From assembly GCA_030847615.1 (NCBI GenBank), contig JAUMIR010000001.1:182175001-182239000 (forward strand): 64,000 nt of DNA, read 5' to 3'. Source of the DNA: Gambelia wislizenii (lineage: Eukaryota; Chordata; Lepidosauria; Squamata; Crotaphytidae). Numbering within the stretch: position 1 is the first letter of the stretch; the number at the start of each line of letters is the position of its first letter. Below the pieces are notes generated by a model. The model worked only from the letters and a program-made list of their open reading frames with translations, did not search any database and was not told the origin of the DNA. The position numbers were made by a program, and so were the translations under genes. Of this stretch, positions 11,613 to 23,194 are shown one piece after another.

Positions 11613-12104
11613 TCTAGAATCAAAGTGAGCCAGCTTCCGAATACCAGTTGATTCAGAACAACAAAAATAGAGGATTATTCTCCTATGCTCCTGTGTGGCC
11701 ATGTGTCTTTGTATATCTACATGTACACAATTTATGCAAGGATACAAGTGTGTAACTTCCATGTAAACATTGTTATAAGTGATGCTGTTCTATGGGCACC
11801 TTTAACTAGTGATGTGGTATATATGCAGCAGCAGGTTCCCCCCCCCCCACTATGCTGTTATTCAAATGAGAAATAGCTACTTCTAAGTTGCAGAATAACT
11901 ATAGTACTCTCACTTCACATCCAAAAACATAGGGCTAAACCCAAGGCTCATCCCGACTAGATTAGTCAGATTAGATTGGCTAGATTAGTGGGGTGTTTGG
12001 AAGAGGAGAGTTGTGACTCATCAAAGACCCATGAGGGCTAATGTGCCCCTCCCCCCTGACAGCCGCCCACCCCGTCCCTAGCACATGGAGCCAATACAGA
12101 CTTA

Positions 12105-12247
12105 GGACTTTTTCAGATGGGGTAAAAAAAAAACCGTGGAGATCAGGAGGAGGACAGTGCTGCCCCTCTTCCAGCGCTCTGTTTCAGATGATGCCGTCCT
12201 CTTCCTGACCTCCATGGGATTTTTTTTTACCCCATCTGAAAAAGTCA
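12105..12247. mobile_element. Foldback element (short), TTA-flanked
   Basis: A 142 bp near-palindrome. It opens GGACTTTTTCAGATGGGG and closes with the inverse CCCATCTGAAAAAGTC. The inner arms GTGGAGATCAGGAGGAGGAC and GTCCTCTTCCTGACCTCCA also pair. TTA lies directly outside both ends if the last C is read as mutated to A. Its ends resemble those of the larger palindrome at 21770-22120, so the two probably share a transposase source. A TTA duplication fits PIF/Harbinger, but this is inference. Confidence 0.75.
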
Positions 12248-15200
12248 TTAGTCACTGTGTGCAAAAGATGAAGATTGAGGGAACTAGCATTTTCCAAATG
12301 AGGTGAGGGTGGCCACAGAGAAAAGTCAAATCAAGGGCTTGTCTATATGAGGCTATAAAATGTGATTGATGCACACTAATGCCAATTCGCAGAAGCTTTC
12401 ATTTGTCTCCATGTCCCCCTCCCAAGGTCACAGGCATGCAAAGCCATATGCATTTGTTGTTCAAACAGCATGCTTACAAATCAAGATGGCAGGTGCAAGT
12501 GAATTATTCATGTTTTTATTGTCACCAGTTGCTGCTGCCAAATAGTATTTTTTTAAAAAGCAAATCTAAGGTGTGGAAGTGTGATCTTCTGGTTAAATAA
12601 ACAGGAAAAAAGAAGAAAGGCTGTTTCATCACCTCAGTGCACAATCGCTACAGCAAAAATCCAACATGGTGGTTCTGGGCACTTGCCTTGCCAGCAAGCT
12701 CCACCCCCTGTGCACATCCAACCAATCAGGTTTCCACTTCTGCTCTTATTGGGAATGCACAACAAAGTGACTTGGTTGTCCCAACCAGTGGGAATGCACA
12801 TTTCCTTCAGATTTTTTTTTTAAGTTGGGGAAAGCCATGAAGGCTTTTCTCACATAGTTCTTAGCACTTTGGCCCACCTCCTTCCGAATATGGTGGATTG
12901 ATGTGAGATCCCATTTGAACAAAATAAATTATCCCCAAATTCTATGAGGAGTATTTTTGCCATTTAGATAAGCCTCAGGGGATTTGTGGGTTATATAAGC
13001 AGGAGAACTCAGATACTGGTGACAATGGTGGACCTAGGATGAGAGGGGCTTCAAGAAAGAACCAATTTCCATTGTATCTACTGTTTATTCTGTAGATCAA
13101 AATTAACTCTCTACTGTGAGTGGATCTTTTTGCATTAAGAGTGGATTTTGCTTTTTTCTTCCCGCAGACTAGATGGTTGGCAAAATGTCAGATGCTCTGC
13201 TTCACTGCTAAGTTAATCAAGATTCATTTTCAGACCACATTTTAAACTATCTCCATCTTTCCTGTTTCAGAGATGTCCAAGTTCATCCAATAAAATGGAG
13301 AAAATACTTTTCACTTCTATGATGTGAAATTTTGACAGTTGTAAAAATTGGCTTTGCAGTTCAGTAGGCTTTGAAATAGTCAGCTCCCTTAACCCTTTAT
13401 CATGTACATGTGCATTTGTGAATCTCCAAGAAACTGCTCATGAGTATACTGGGAGCCCCAAAGCAGGGTTTTCATTATTATTATTAAAGTATGTCTCTAT
13501 CAATCACGGTTCCCAAGCATGAAAATTATAAGGAAAATAGTTTTATTACTGTAATAAGTAAAGACAACTACTAATTTATTCAAATAGCTAGCAACAGTTT
13601 AATGGAAAAGATATTTTGATGTTTACTTACTATGAAAATTAGGCTGAAATGTGAGGACTTAATACAGATTTGGGCCATGGTTCAGTCACAGTTAAGGCCA
13701 AGATTTCATTCATTTGGATGGAAAAAGTGTTCTTGGTGCTTATCATACGGCAGAGGTGGGCCACTGGCAGGGCTGAGGACATTTATGGGTTCTCTGTGGG
13801 ACCTCAAAGGTCCATACCAAACCAGGTCCCCCAACCTCTAAATGTTTATATATGTGTGCATGCATGCATGCGTGTGTGTGTGTGTGTTTTTTAAAAAAAA
13901 CAATGTTGCCACTCCTGCAGTTGTTTTAAGCCCAAGAGAGTCCATTTTAAAACCAGAAAGTCAAGGGACAAATTTTCTTCCATTGGGACTCTCCAGAAGC
14001 CCTTCCACAAAGGGGAAACAACTAGAGGTGTCCCAGAAGTCCATCTCTTGTTTTGAAAAAATAGGAGGGGATTTCTGAATGATAATCCAAGTGAATGTGA
14101 CTTCAACCTATTGAAATAGTCACATGACATTCCTGGGTTCTTCATACTTCTTTATGACCAGAAACATTGGTCCAGAGAGTATGGAGGCCTGAGGGCTGCC
14201 AAAAAAACCTTGTAGGCCTGCATATCACCCAACAACCAAATGTTTCCCTGACTTCCCTAAGAACTGGGGAATATTTTTAGTTAAAAAATAAAAACCAACA
14301 ACACTTTTGAAGGGGGGTGTTGGGGTGTTGGTCATAAAATAACCTCTGCCCTATGGGCCCCATTTTGTCCACCCATTTCATATGGTCTTCCTAAATGTGC
14401 ACAGTTCAATTCAAGGATCACTAAAAGTTTCTGTACTGCAGAATTTTTGAGTTCAGAACTGCAGTATCCTACCTGGAGGTGACAGGAGAAATGTATTATC
14501 AGCTACAATTGTACTGATTTTCAATTGTATCACTGTTTTGTGGGGGGAGGCATCCTTTCAGACACTGCAGTATCATTGCCAGAAGCACTTTCTTTCAGGA
14601 ACACTATTTCCACCATGTGGAAAACAAGGTAAACAAAGATAAGGTGTCATGTAACAAAATTTCAAGTCTCCTGGTAGTTTGTCAGGTCAACAGTAGAGCA
14701 CTCTGTAAATAGTGCTTTTAAATGTTGCTGGATCTGTTCTGTGCAAGAATCAAAATAAGTCAGAAAGAGAGAAAGCAGCTGAATTATGTTTAAAGAAGCT
14801 GTGGGGATAAGTGTGCCCCTCCCCCATTGGACTTTTTGGCTAAAAATGCCCCTTATTCCCTATAGGGAATGTGAGGGGCAGCAGTTGTGCAAGTTCTATC
14901 AAATTTACACAATTTGTACAAATGCATGGATTCTGGCAAAGAAAAAAAACATGTATAGTTTTCCTGCCAGTGTTTTCTGTGCAACAAGCAGTATGTTGTT
15001 CTTTGAACCAGTGTGTTTTGCATGAAATACATGTCTTTTGGTCTTTATCACATTTTCTATGCACGAAGTCCCCATGTATTTTGTGCAAATGATCCCCACG
15101 CCTGCCCCGTGAAGTCTTGCTGTGCAAAGAATCTCAGTTGGTCTGGTTTTTTTCTTGGCAATATATCTTGAATGTTGAGACCCCCTTTTTAACAATTGAG

Positions 15201-15336
15201 GATGCTAATATTGGTGATCCCAAGTATTCACAGCTTTACGATTTTTAATGAATATTGAAAATGCAATTACAAATATTGCAAGGAATTTAAAAGAGGTGAT
15301 TTTTTAAAGTATCCAATTTATGTGTGTGTATCCTCT

Positions 15337-15340
<4 letters not shown>
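12248..15340. other. Mostly unannotated; TTTCTGTGCA-rich patch at 14.9-15.1 kb
   Basis: No gene supported. Bases 14848-14879 form a perfect-looking small hairpin (GCCCCTTATTCCCT against AGGGAATGTGAGGGGC). From 14880 to 15130 there is a patch repeating words such as TTTCTGTGCA and TTTTGTGCA, resembling the inverted repeat at 7450-7573. Confidence 0.4.
13852..13887 (+). repeat. (TGCA)n/(GT)n compound microsatellite
   Basis: GTGCATGCATGCATGC followed by about eight GT units and a T run. Confidence 0.95.

Positions 15341-15384
<44 letters not shown>
15341..15384 (+). repeat. (TC)22 dinucleotide microsatellite
   Basis: A pure TC run of 44 bases. It creates the RERERE frame on the minus strand, which is not a gene. 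Confidence 0.98.
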
Positions 15385-15386
<2 letters not shown>

Positions 15387-15399
15387 GACTTTATCAGAT

Positions 15400-15465
15400 G
15401 AGCTGCTAAAAACGTTTCTTTGCCACCATACTTTAGAGCTGCTAAAAACGTTTCTTTGCCACCAT
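15400..15465 (+). repeat. Perfect 30-bp direct repeat, period 36
   Basis: GAGCTGCTAAAAACG followed by TTTCTTTGCCACCAT occurs twice without a mismatch, at 15400-15429 and 15436-15465, separated by six bases. It lies just after GGGACTTTATCAGATG, which resembles the ends of the foldback elements, so this may be the remains of one. Confidence 0.9.
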
Positions 15466-15699
15466 TTTTATCAAACTTTGCCCTAATAGCATGGAAAAGC
15501 AGCCCTGTATTTCCACATTCACCAGCATGCAAGATCTCAGCGGTTCTCATGAGAAGATACGAGCATGCTTAAAAGTCTAAAAACAGCTAAATTAAAGAAC
15601 AAAATGAACATACAAGCACTGAAACACACTTAAAAACTTGCCTGTAAAACATGGAGGTTCATAAAAAGAGCATCCCGTAGCTAGTTTTTGCATTCTCAC

Positions 15700-15784
15700 C
15701 CGGAAGTGTTCTGGTGGGGACCCTCCATTGATGCTGGAATAGCGCCAGAAGAACAGGGCATGGTTTCGGATGCTCTCAATCATG
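15700..15784 (-). CDS. Candidate internal coding exon (unknown minus-strand gene)
   Basis: Read on the minus strand, an upstream TATTTTTTTTTAG acceptor precedes an 85-base segment, which ends CGG before the donor GTGAGA. Only one of the three frames is open. It uses the first base to finish a split codon and then gives 28 full codons, starting MIESIRNHAL and ending GSPPEHFR. Third positions are rich in C and G, unlike the AT-rich surroundings, and the composition is protein-like (aromatic FFWRY core, GGSPP turn). The methionine is probably internal rather than a start, because an acceptor precedes it. I do not recognise the protein. It ends in phase 0, so the next exon should begin with a full codon. 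No other feature on this strand within several kilobases is an obvious partner. A chance splice pair is the main alternative, but acceptor, donor and codon bias together make it the best host-gene evidence here. Confidence 0.65.
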
Positions 15785-16489
15785 CTAAAAAAAAATACCA
15801 CAGCCAATCAATTGATGGCTTGTCCCATCAATAAAAGGACGTCGTATTTAAACACAAAATCACAAAAGCATGACGTCATGCAAAATGGGTGCCCTTTCAC
15901 GTTAATTGAGCATTGTTATGATGCCATATTTGCTGCATCTTATAAAGTCATTGCTTTCTCTCTCCTCTGAGACCTATGTACACACAAGATTACTTGAAGA
16001 AGTATCTCACAAACATTTTATTCCCAAAGTCAAAGAATCAGACTTATAGCATCGCCAGAGCCTTCCTTAGGATTCCCAACACAGCCCCTTCCTTAGCATT
16101 CCCAAACCTTGACCTAAACCAATTAAGTCCATAAGCCCTACAGCACACACCCTGAGATCTTGCACAAATGAAAAAGCACTTCTGGATTTCAGTTCTCTCT
16201 TTTCTTTCTTCTAATCATAGGAAAAGGTACCTCTAGAAGAGGTATTTTGTGCATTGAGGCTCCAGTCCCATGATACACTGGACTTTATAAATTCTTTTGA
16301 CATAAATTTGACAATCAAATTGGGACCTTACTTTTCAAAAAGCTTAGGGGAGAGGGAGTAGTTCAATATAATATTTTTGAGAACTGTTCAGTCTCTCCCG
16401 ATTTTTCCTGCAATAGCTTAGTTACAAAGGAGTGATAATCAGCAAAAACAACTATGCATGCCACTGGAATATGGACAGATAAGCAATGT
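15785..16489. other. Unannotated (probable intron)
   Basis: No repeat or gene recognised. It lies upstream of the candidate exon on the minus strand. Confidence 0.35.
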
Positions 16490-16758
16490 TCTCCTTGCAT
16501 TGATATTCTCACTAAGATGTGATGGTATGCTAAAAGACCCTTCAGGGGAAATCATCTACATACTTCAGCAGGAAGAAATGGTTCAATACACTAAATTGAA
16601 CAAATTTAGGGACAGCCTGTGGTTTGGCAAAATGCCTCATCACAACTGTTAAGAATGATTGTGCAGTAAATGTAATTGCCTACAGAGCATACTGTTATGT
16701 TTTATCTTATCAAATTAATGTGCTTGGTGAGCCACATTAAGCAATCCAACGTAACATG
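16490..16758 (+). repeat. Old dispersed repeat, copy 1 (paired with 27918-28178)
   Basis: Shares a collinear run of blocks with 27918-28178: ACATACTTCAGCA, TTTGGCAAAATGCCTC, AGAATGATTG, CAATGTAATTGCCTA-type wording, ATTAATGTG and GCCACATTAAGCA. Similarity is roughly 75-80 percent over about 240 bases by eye, with small gaps. No inverted ends, poly(A) tail or coding frame is evident, so the class is unknown. Confidence 0.8.
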
Positions 16759-17313
16759 ACAGCTACAATAGCAGGAGATGGATTTGGGAGACAGGAAATC
16801 CACACTGAATGCTACATATTCAGAAATGAGTAGAAAAGAGGGTGGTATAAATTGTATTGTGAGACAAAAGTGCCCCCCCCTTCTATTTGAAGTGTAGTTG
16901 TTTCAGCACATTTAGTTACAACCCAGCTCATGTTTTTCTGATTCCATTTCATGCAAAGCTGCAATACCAAGCAGAAATGGGCCACTTTGGCAGTATTCAG
17001 AGCTCCTTCAAAGTAGACCTCATTTTCCCCACTGCAATGTGAAGCAAGGTGGACTATTTGCAAAGCTTCAAAGTGCTTCAGAATTTTGGTTATGAGGGCA
17101 GCTGCCAGTGTCTGCCTTCAAAACTGAGCTGCTAAGTGCAAGCAGCATCTCTTCTGAAGGTATGCATGAGGGCTTTGATGGTTGTGTTCATATATGGACC
17201 TTCAGAGAATTTCCTGTTGTAATTGTTGTGCAAGCATAAATCGTTTTGACAATATGTATTGGGGCCTGTGGTGCTACCTAACACTAACATAACTGCAAGC
17301 TTCCTTCAGTCAC
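16759..17313. other. Unannotated stretch
   Basis: No supported feature. An 83-codon minus-strand frame at 16812-17063 has no flanking splice or promoter evidence. Confidence 0.35.
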
Positions 17314-17742
17314 TGTCATGTACTGCCTTCTTTGACTCAGGAACTAGCAGTTTTGGAGTCAAACAGTAAGCTTTATTGCTACATCAGTCTAAAGAGTTCA
17401 CACTACAATGTTTGCTCAGAATGAAAACTATTTACAACGCAATAGAATAAAAAGTATTTACAATCTACAAATCTGGCAGGCTATACACTTACTGTTTCAT
17501 CATCCCGACTGCCCTCTCACATGGAGAGTAGGCACCACCCACCATTCCCACAGTTACATTGCAGGTGCTTATTTAATCACCCAGTTCCAGACACATATCC
17601 TATCCTCCCTTATTTCTCAGCACAGTCCCAACTTGTTATAATTAAAGAAAAATGCAGACATCAAACAAAAGTACAGAAATAGAAATCACAGAGTTTCAGG
17701 AACTTTGGGAGGAGAAGGTCACATTCAGGACCAATCCTGACA
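17314..17742 (-). mobile_element. Solo LTR (retroviral or gypsy type), minus strand
   Basis: Bounded by TGTCA at the left and TGACA at the right, giving the TG...CA ends of an LTR. The five flanking bases are GTCAC on the left and GCCAC on the right, a four-of-five match consistent with a decayed target duplication. Read on the minus strand, a TATA-like GATTAAATAAG lies at 17578-17568 and an AATAAA polyadenylation signal at 17377-17372, in the right order for U3-R-U5. No internal gag or pol sequence is attached, so it is a recombined solo LTR of 429 bp. Confidence 0.75.
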
Positions 17743-20700
17743 GCCACCCACCTGGGTGAAAAGGGAAAAGAAAATATTTGCAAGACCAGCAGGGTAAATC
17801 AACCAAAAAGAGGAAAGAAGCAGGAAGTGGAGAAGAAAAAGCTGTGGAAGATAAGTACAAGGGACAAAAAGGCAGCAGAAGGCATTGTAAAGTTGGATTG
17901 TCTATCCAATGGGCAGGAGTTTTGGAAGCTGGGGATGTGGACAGATATTTCCTCTCCCTGTCTTGACAGGCAAGTGCTGGTCATCTCAGCAGGCCTACAG
18001 GCCCACCTGGGATTTCTGCTGGAAGAACCAATAAAGAACAGCAAATTTTCCACAGATGCCCCAGAATGTAAAAGGGAACACTTAGCTGAGGGAGAGTGGT
18101 GTTGGTAGAGCCCATCCTCTGGTCATCATTGGCAACCCATGTCTCAGTTAAAGGACACGGTAGAGGTCCCGTAGCAGATTGATAACTACCATCCAAGAAG
18201 ACGGAGCCACCAAAGGCTCAGCTCATAAGGAATGGCATATAGGAGGGGCTCTTTGCACCAAAATATCCTTTTCCGTTTGGTACCCCAAAAGACTCATGCC
18301 TATTTGTAGTCACTGAAGATGCTCCATTGAAATGAAAAGCTCTGTTCAAATTTAGGAGTCTGTAGGAGCATAGAGGTAATGGAGTCAGAAGGTGGTTGAG
18401 GTGTCCCTTCCCAAGGACTCTTCTACAATTAGTAAAACAACTTTACTTAATTTTACAGTGTGGGTCTGATCTGCACATTAAAACTTTCCACTGACCAATT
18501 AATTCCTTCTGTTCAGTACAGACACCTTACAAGGAGTAATGATCCTTCTCCAGCCATCTTTTGGGTACACTTTACTAGCTCAGGGCCAATGGCTAGCCTC
18601 TCTTGTAAACACAACCCTTCACCACCCTCATATTCATAATGCTTAAGAGGGTCCATCTGCATCACCCTTGTACAGGCTCTATGGCTCTGCCTATGTAAGT
18701 TAGGTGTACCCCAAGTACCCCATATTCCCTTTAGCAATACAGCATGAAAGGAGCCAGTATGAAGAAAATTCCTTCATTCATGCCCCTCATCAAAACAATA
18801 TTTTCAACTAGCCTACAAATTCCTACATGGCACCTGCTATGTGTGTGTTCCTGGAGAGGTGGTGGAGGAGAGGTATTACTCTCTGCATAGGTCCTCTCCT
18901 TCCCCACATAACCTGTGGGGGAAATCCTGCAAATCAACCAGGAGATCCCTCCAAAATATACCATAATAACTAACATTGGACAAATTCACCCCATCATGAA
19001 ATAATTGTGGAAATGAATGTGCAGTGCCTGGATAAAAACTCTGCCTGCCTGCAATTGAGGAGAGGAATATGTGCATAAATGCAGCATGGGTCTTCATTAA
19101 TAATGTTGTCAAATAGCAGCTATCTTGCAGATATAAAGTTCTATATTTCAATAAAGAGGCAACACTAACCCTTCTAGTTTTCTGTTGACATTAAATCCAC
19201 ATGGCATTTTATCATTGTTATTATCTAAAAGACTGAAAAGGGTTATCTGATGAATGCATTTTAAAAAAAAATCAAAAAGGAAAATCAGGGAGGGCAGAAA
19301 TAAGGGAGGAATTCACTGTCTACTAATTGGGAACAGTCTTTCACCATTACATCCCAGCTTTTGAACTCAATACAAATCAACAGAGATAAAAGGTGCAATC
19401 CATTCAAAGCTGATCACTTTGAAATCCCATTGTTCACAATTAGAAAAAGTAAACAAATGCTTAATGCTCTTCCATTGAAACAAATGGGACATGAACATGT
19501 TTAACTGTAGCTGGATCATGCCCCAGTTTAATCCTGTAGATGACAGACAGTGTACATGTAATAAATTGACAATCTGGCCAGTTCCTAGTAAACAGATGGT
19601 CACATTACCAAACAACCACCATTGTAATTGACACTGATACCCTTGCTGGTAATCTAAATTGATAGGCCAAGAATTTAATGGGCATGGAGACCACATTTTC
19701 TGGAGGTAGCCTTTTTCATGTCAGTAACAGAGCTTCTTTGGCAAGAGAACATGGACATTTTAGTGCTACTGCTTCTGCTACATCCACTCTACAAACAAAG
19801 AAGGAGGTCTGACTTTCAGTCCTGTGCCTGGCACATTCAAGAACATGAAATGGGCTGCATGCACCTGCAAACAGAATGTCCACATCAATACATGTTTCCA
19901 GATACATGTTTCCAGATAATGAGGCTCATTTTTCTCAGAATTTCTGTAACTATCCAGGCTACAATGTATAATTTGACATTTTACCTCATGACTTGTATCC
20001 TGAACTCCAGTGAGCAGAATTTTGCTCAGGGAGGGAAATGGTGATGCCACCTGCTAATGTAGGGAATGGGAGTGAAATGTATGTTCATTCTCCCTCCCCT
20101 CGTGCACCCCAAAAATCTTCTCCAGGGGGTTGGGAGATTCCTTAGAACAACACTGGAGGTGGCTTGTGCAGTTCCAGAAAATAGAATCCCTACATACCTC
20201 CCTCCTAGGGGAAGAAAATTTGCACATGCAGATGCACGCACATGCACACAGGGTGTAGGCATCTGCTGGGTCAAAGGCCCTTCATTTGGGTTCATGGAAG
20301 AAAGACTCCTGTGAATGGAATGGCTCCTATGGATTCAGCCCTGGACAAACAACAACAGGCATGTCATTCTTACATGTGTGTTATTCATTTGTTGGTAACA
20401 TGTGCAAAAATGTTGAAATAAACTTGTTTCAAACATAGTGCCAGTGTCTCTGTATGACTAAGGAGTAAGCAAAAGGCAGATCCCAAGGCTGTTCTTGTGG
20501 TCCCTGGGCTCTCTAATGCTTTTTTTAAAAAAAAAAAAAAGTGAAAAAGTGCTTTTCCAGTTCTGGAAACTGCAAAGAGCAGCAGCTTTGTGACAGAGAA
20601 GGGAAAAGGGGCCCTCAAACCCCCTGAATGTATAATTCTTAAAAATAAAACACTCTAAAATTGAAAATAGACTTCTAGCTATTTCTAGTTTTGATTTTTG

Positions 20701-21769
20701 CAGTAATTTTCTGCATTTCCAGGCCTGGTGCAGCTGGTAGTGGCTTCTGGAAGAAGAAGAAAAAGACTGCTGGGTCCTTCAAAGATGTTCATTCCTCATA
20801 AAAATGAAAATTTATCAGACCAGAAGAACTGTATTGGTCCTCCAGCCTTGTTAGGATGTGTCTGGTACATCACTTAGACAGTAAATTAGAAGCAGTGATT
20901 GCAATGCTGAAGAATATTTTTAATGCAAGCAAGAAAAAACATACATTGGAAAGGCAGATGCATTCTCCCCTCACATGACTGTATCATAGCTATCTCTTGA
21001 TCAATCAATATATCCCAAGATATTTATGATTTCCTCCTAATCCAGCTAGCCAATAAATCAACATGCTGGTTGTTTTTTGCCCCAATGCATATTTTATGAT
21101 ATAGAATGGCTGCTATATCATACCATAAGTACATACATGTTGGTGCAGCAAACCTTAATACTGTGCAAGGTAATTTGTCATATTGTAGCCTATTAATAAT
21201 ATATTGTATTAAACTGAGAATTGTTAAACACAGAGATAATTGTTTGTGATTAACTGCTTTGGGTCATAGTCAGCTGTTAGCCAAAAACATCAAGGCAGTA
21301 TGTGGCAGCAATTAAAAAAAAAGCAAGCTTTAGAGATAGATGTCCATAACCAGTCCATGTCATTTTCACACTGATTCAATCATATGTTGATTCCACATCC
21401 ATCTGCAATTTAAGAAAACACACACGCTTGTGAAAAATCACATTTATTTTCATATGCATTTTTTTCCTGTCATGCATTTTGGATTCAACTTTCTCTGATG
21501 TTTTTAAAAAGTGTAAAATCATTTAAACCATAACAATTCAAAAATATTAAAATTTTCCCTAAGATAAATATTTTAATACAATTTTGAGCTAATATTTAGA
21601 AGCCTTGACAACATTTGAGAAAAAACAAAAAGGCCAGAGGATAGCTGTCTGTAACGTAAAAATAAATGTCTATTTTTGTAATACGAGTATATCTCAATTA
21701 CTGAAGTAGATGTGTTTGTGGCCATTACTTTTTAACAGAAAATTTGGTACCAGAGGCAGAAATAACATA
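17743..21769. other. Unannotated stretch, about 4 kb
   Basis: No recognised repeat family and no convincing exon. Frames at 17827-18108 (plus), 18513-18737 (minus) and 19367-19696 (minus) were considered and lack splice support. A small tandem echo, CATGTTTCCAGATA, lies near 19.9 kb. Confidence 0.4.
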
Positions 21770-22120
21770 GGACATTTTCAGACAGGGCTAAACGAAGCTT
21801 ACCGCGGTATGAGCTCCCGGGAGAGGAACGGCGCTCTTGTGCGGCGGGGGGTTGTTTTCGGACACTGCCATCCCTCTTCCGAGATCATCAGTGTCACTTC
21901 TGTTAAGCTTTGGAAGCGGCCGCGCCATATTTTAAGCACGGGCAACATCCGTGCTTAAAATATGGCGCGACCGCTTCCAAAGCTTAATGGAAGTGACACT
22001 GATGATCTTGGAAGAGGGACGGCGGCGTCCGAAAATGACCCCCCGCCGCGCAAGAGCGCCGTTCCTCTTCTGGGAGCTCATCCCACGGTAAGCTCCGTTT
22101 AGCGCTGTCTGAAAATGTCC
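21770..22120. mobile_element. Large GC-rich foldback palindrome
   Basis: Two arms of about 172 bases around a six-base centre (CAACAT, 21943-21948). The ends are GGACATTTTCAGACAG and its inverse CTGTCTGAAAATGTCC. The innermost stem is GCCATATTTTAAGCACGG against CCGTGCTTAAAATATGGC. The arms agree at roughly 92 percent and differ mainly by transitions, many at CpG. They are rich in CpG and in sites such as GCGGCCGCGCC, in sharp contrast to AT-rich flanks. No coding capacity. TTA follows the right end and ATA precedes the left, so a decayed TTA duplication is possible. Confidence 0.9.
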
Positions 22121-22189
22121 TTAGAAAGAATAAGAATAGGTTCCTGCACCACAAAAAGGGAGAGAACATCAACACAGATCTATGCTTTT

Positions 22190-22245
22190 TAAATATATAT
22201 ATTTTATATACATATACGTATATGTATACATATACATATATGAAT
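22190..22245. repeat. AT-rich (TATACA/TATG)n tract
   Basis: Alternating purine-pyrimidine AT-rich run with palindromic words such as ATATACGTATAT. Seventy bases beyond the large palindrome. Confidence 0.85.
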
Positions 22246-22833
22246 ATGATGTAGCTGGTGAAGCAGGCTTATCTGTTTTTGCCTTTTCTTTCTGTTTTGC
22301 ATTCACACATGCTCAGTAAGGGATTCTGGAAGCAGCTGCTGTTTACCTTGCCTGTTGTAGGCAGACACACATGGCTGCTGTAGGATCAGCTAGAATCCCA
22401 CTTTGTCCTAGCTGATATTTTATTGCATTGCTTATTGCAGAGACACTGCTGTAATCTGACAATAAAGCTTTGTGTTTCTCCAGCCCTCCTTTTCCATCCT
22501 CCTAGTGCCAATGCTTCTTTTAAAAAAAACTTCCAGCTAGATAGAGGACAAGAAGAAAATGGAGGGGGTTGAGGGAGAATTGAAAGGAGCTTCTGTGTCA
22601 AAGGCTTTGTTAACTGTGGTATGTCTGTATGTTGCCTGTCTCCTGGCATGGGACCCAAGGCAATCCACAAAATGGCTAAACCAAGATAAGCTAAAAAATC
22701 TGATGACGAAATTAAAACAAACACCTTTAAATTTTAAAAAGTGTAAAATTATTTTAAGACATAACAATGAAGTTAAAAATATAGTATCCCCCATAAAAAG
22801 ATTTTCTGTAACCAATTTGACATTAAATGCTTA

Positions 22834-22975
22834 CAGGTTGACTCTCCTTTATCTAAAATGCTTGAAAGCAGAGATATTTTGGATTTTGGAATATTTTAGA
22901 TATTGGAATATTTAGATACTTGCATATACATAATGAGCAATTGTAGAAAAGAAGATCTCTTTCTATCTATGTAAT
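22834..22975 (+). mobile_element. Tigger-like end fragment ('CAGGTTGAGTATC' family)
   Basis: Begins TA then CAGGTTGACTCTCCTTTATC and continues with ATTTTGGATTTTGGAATATTT and GCATATACATAATGAGC. It matches the ends of the element at 38635-39566. The right end is not identified. Confidence 0.7.
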
Positions 22976-23194
22976 CCTTCTTATCTAGCAGAGTATTTCT
23001 ACCAGTGGAACAGTAACCAGCCCTGTAATCCACCAAGACTCAAAGTCTTTTTGGCATAAGCACCCAAAGGCAGAGAAAGATTTTTGAACATGGGACAGTC
23101 AACCAGAATGTTAAAGTGGTTTTGCATTTTAAAGTATAAAAATGAGAAAGGGAGGGGGAGGAGGGGGAGGAATGTAGCAGCATCTTTAACTGGC

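Noticed and set aside
13169..13250. Strong TTTTTTCTTCCCGCAG acceptor followed by 25 open codons, plus strand
   Set aside because: No usable donor before the stop codon, and no other plus-strand exon support.
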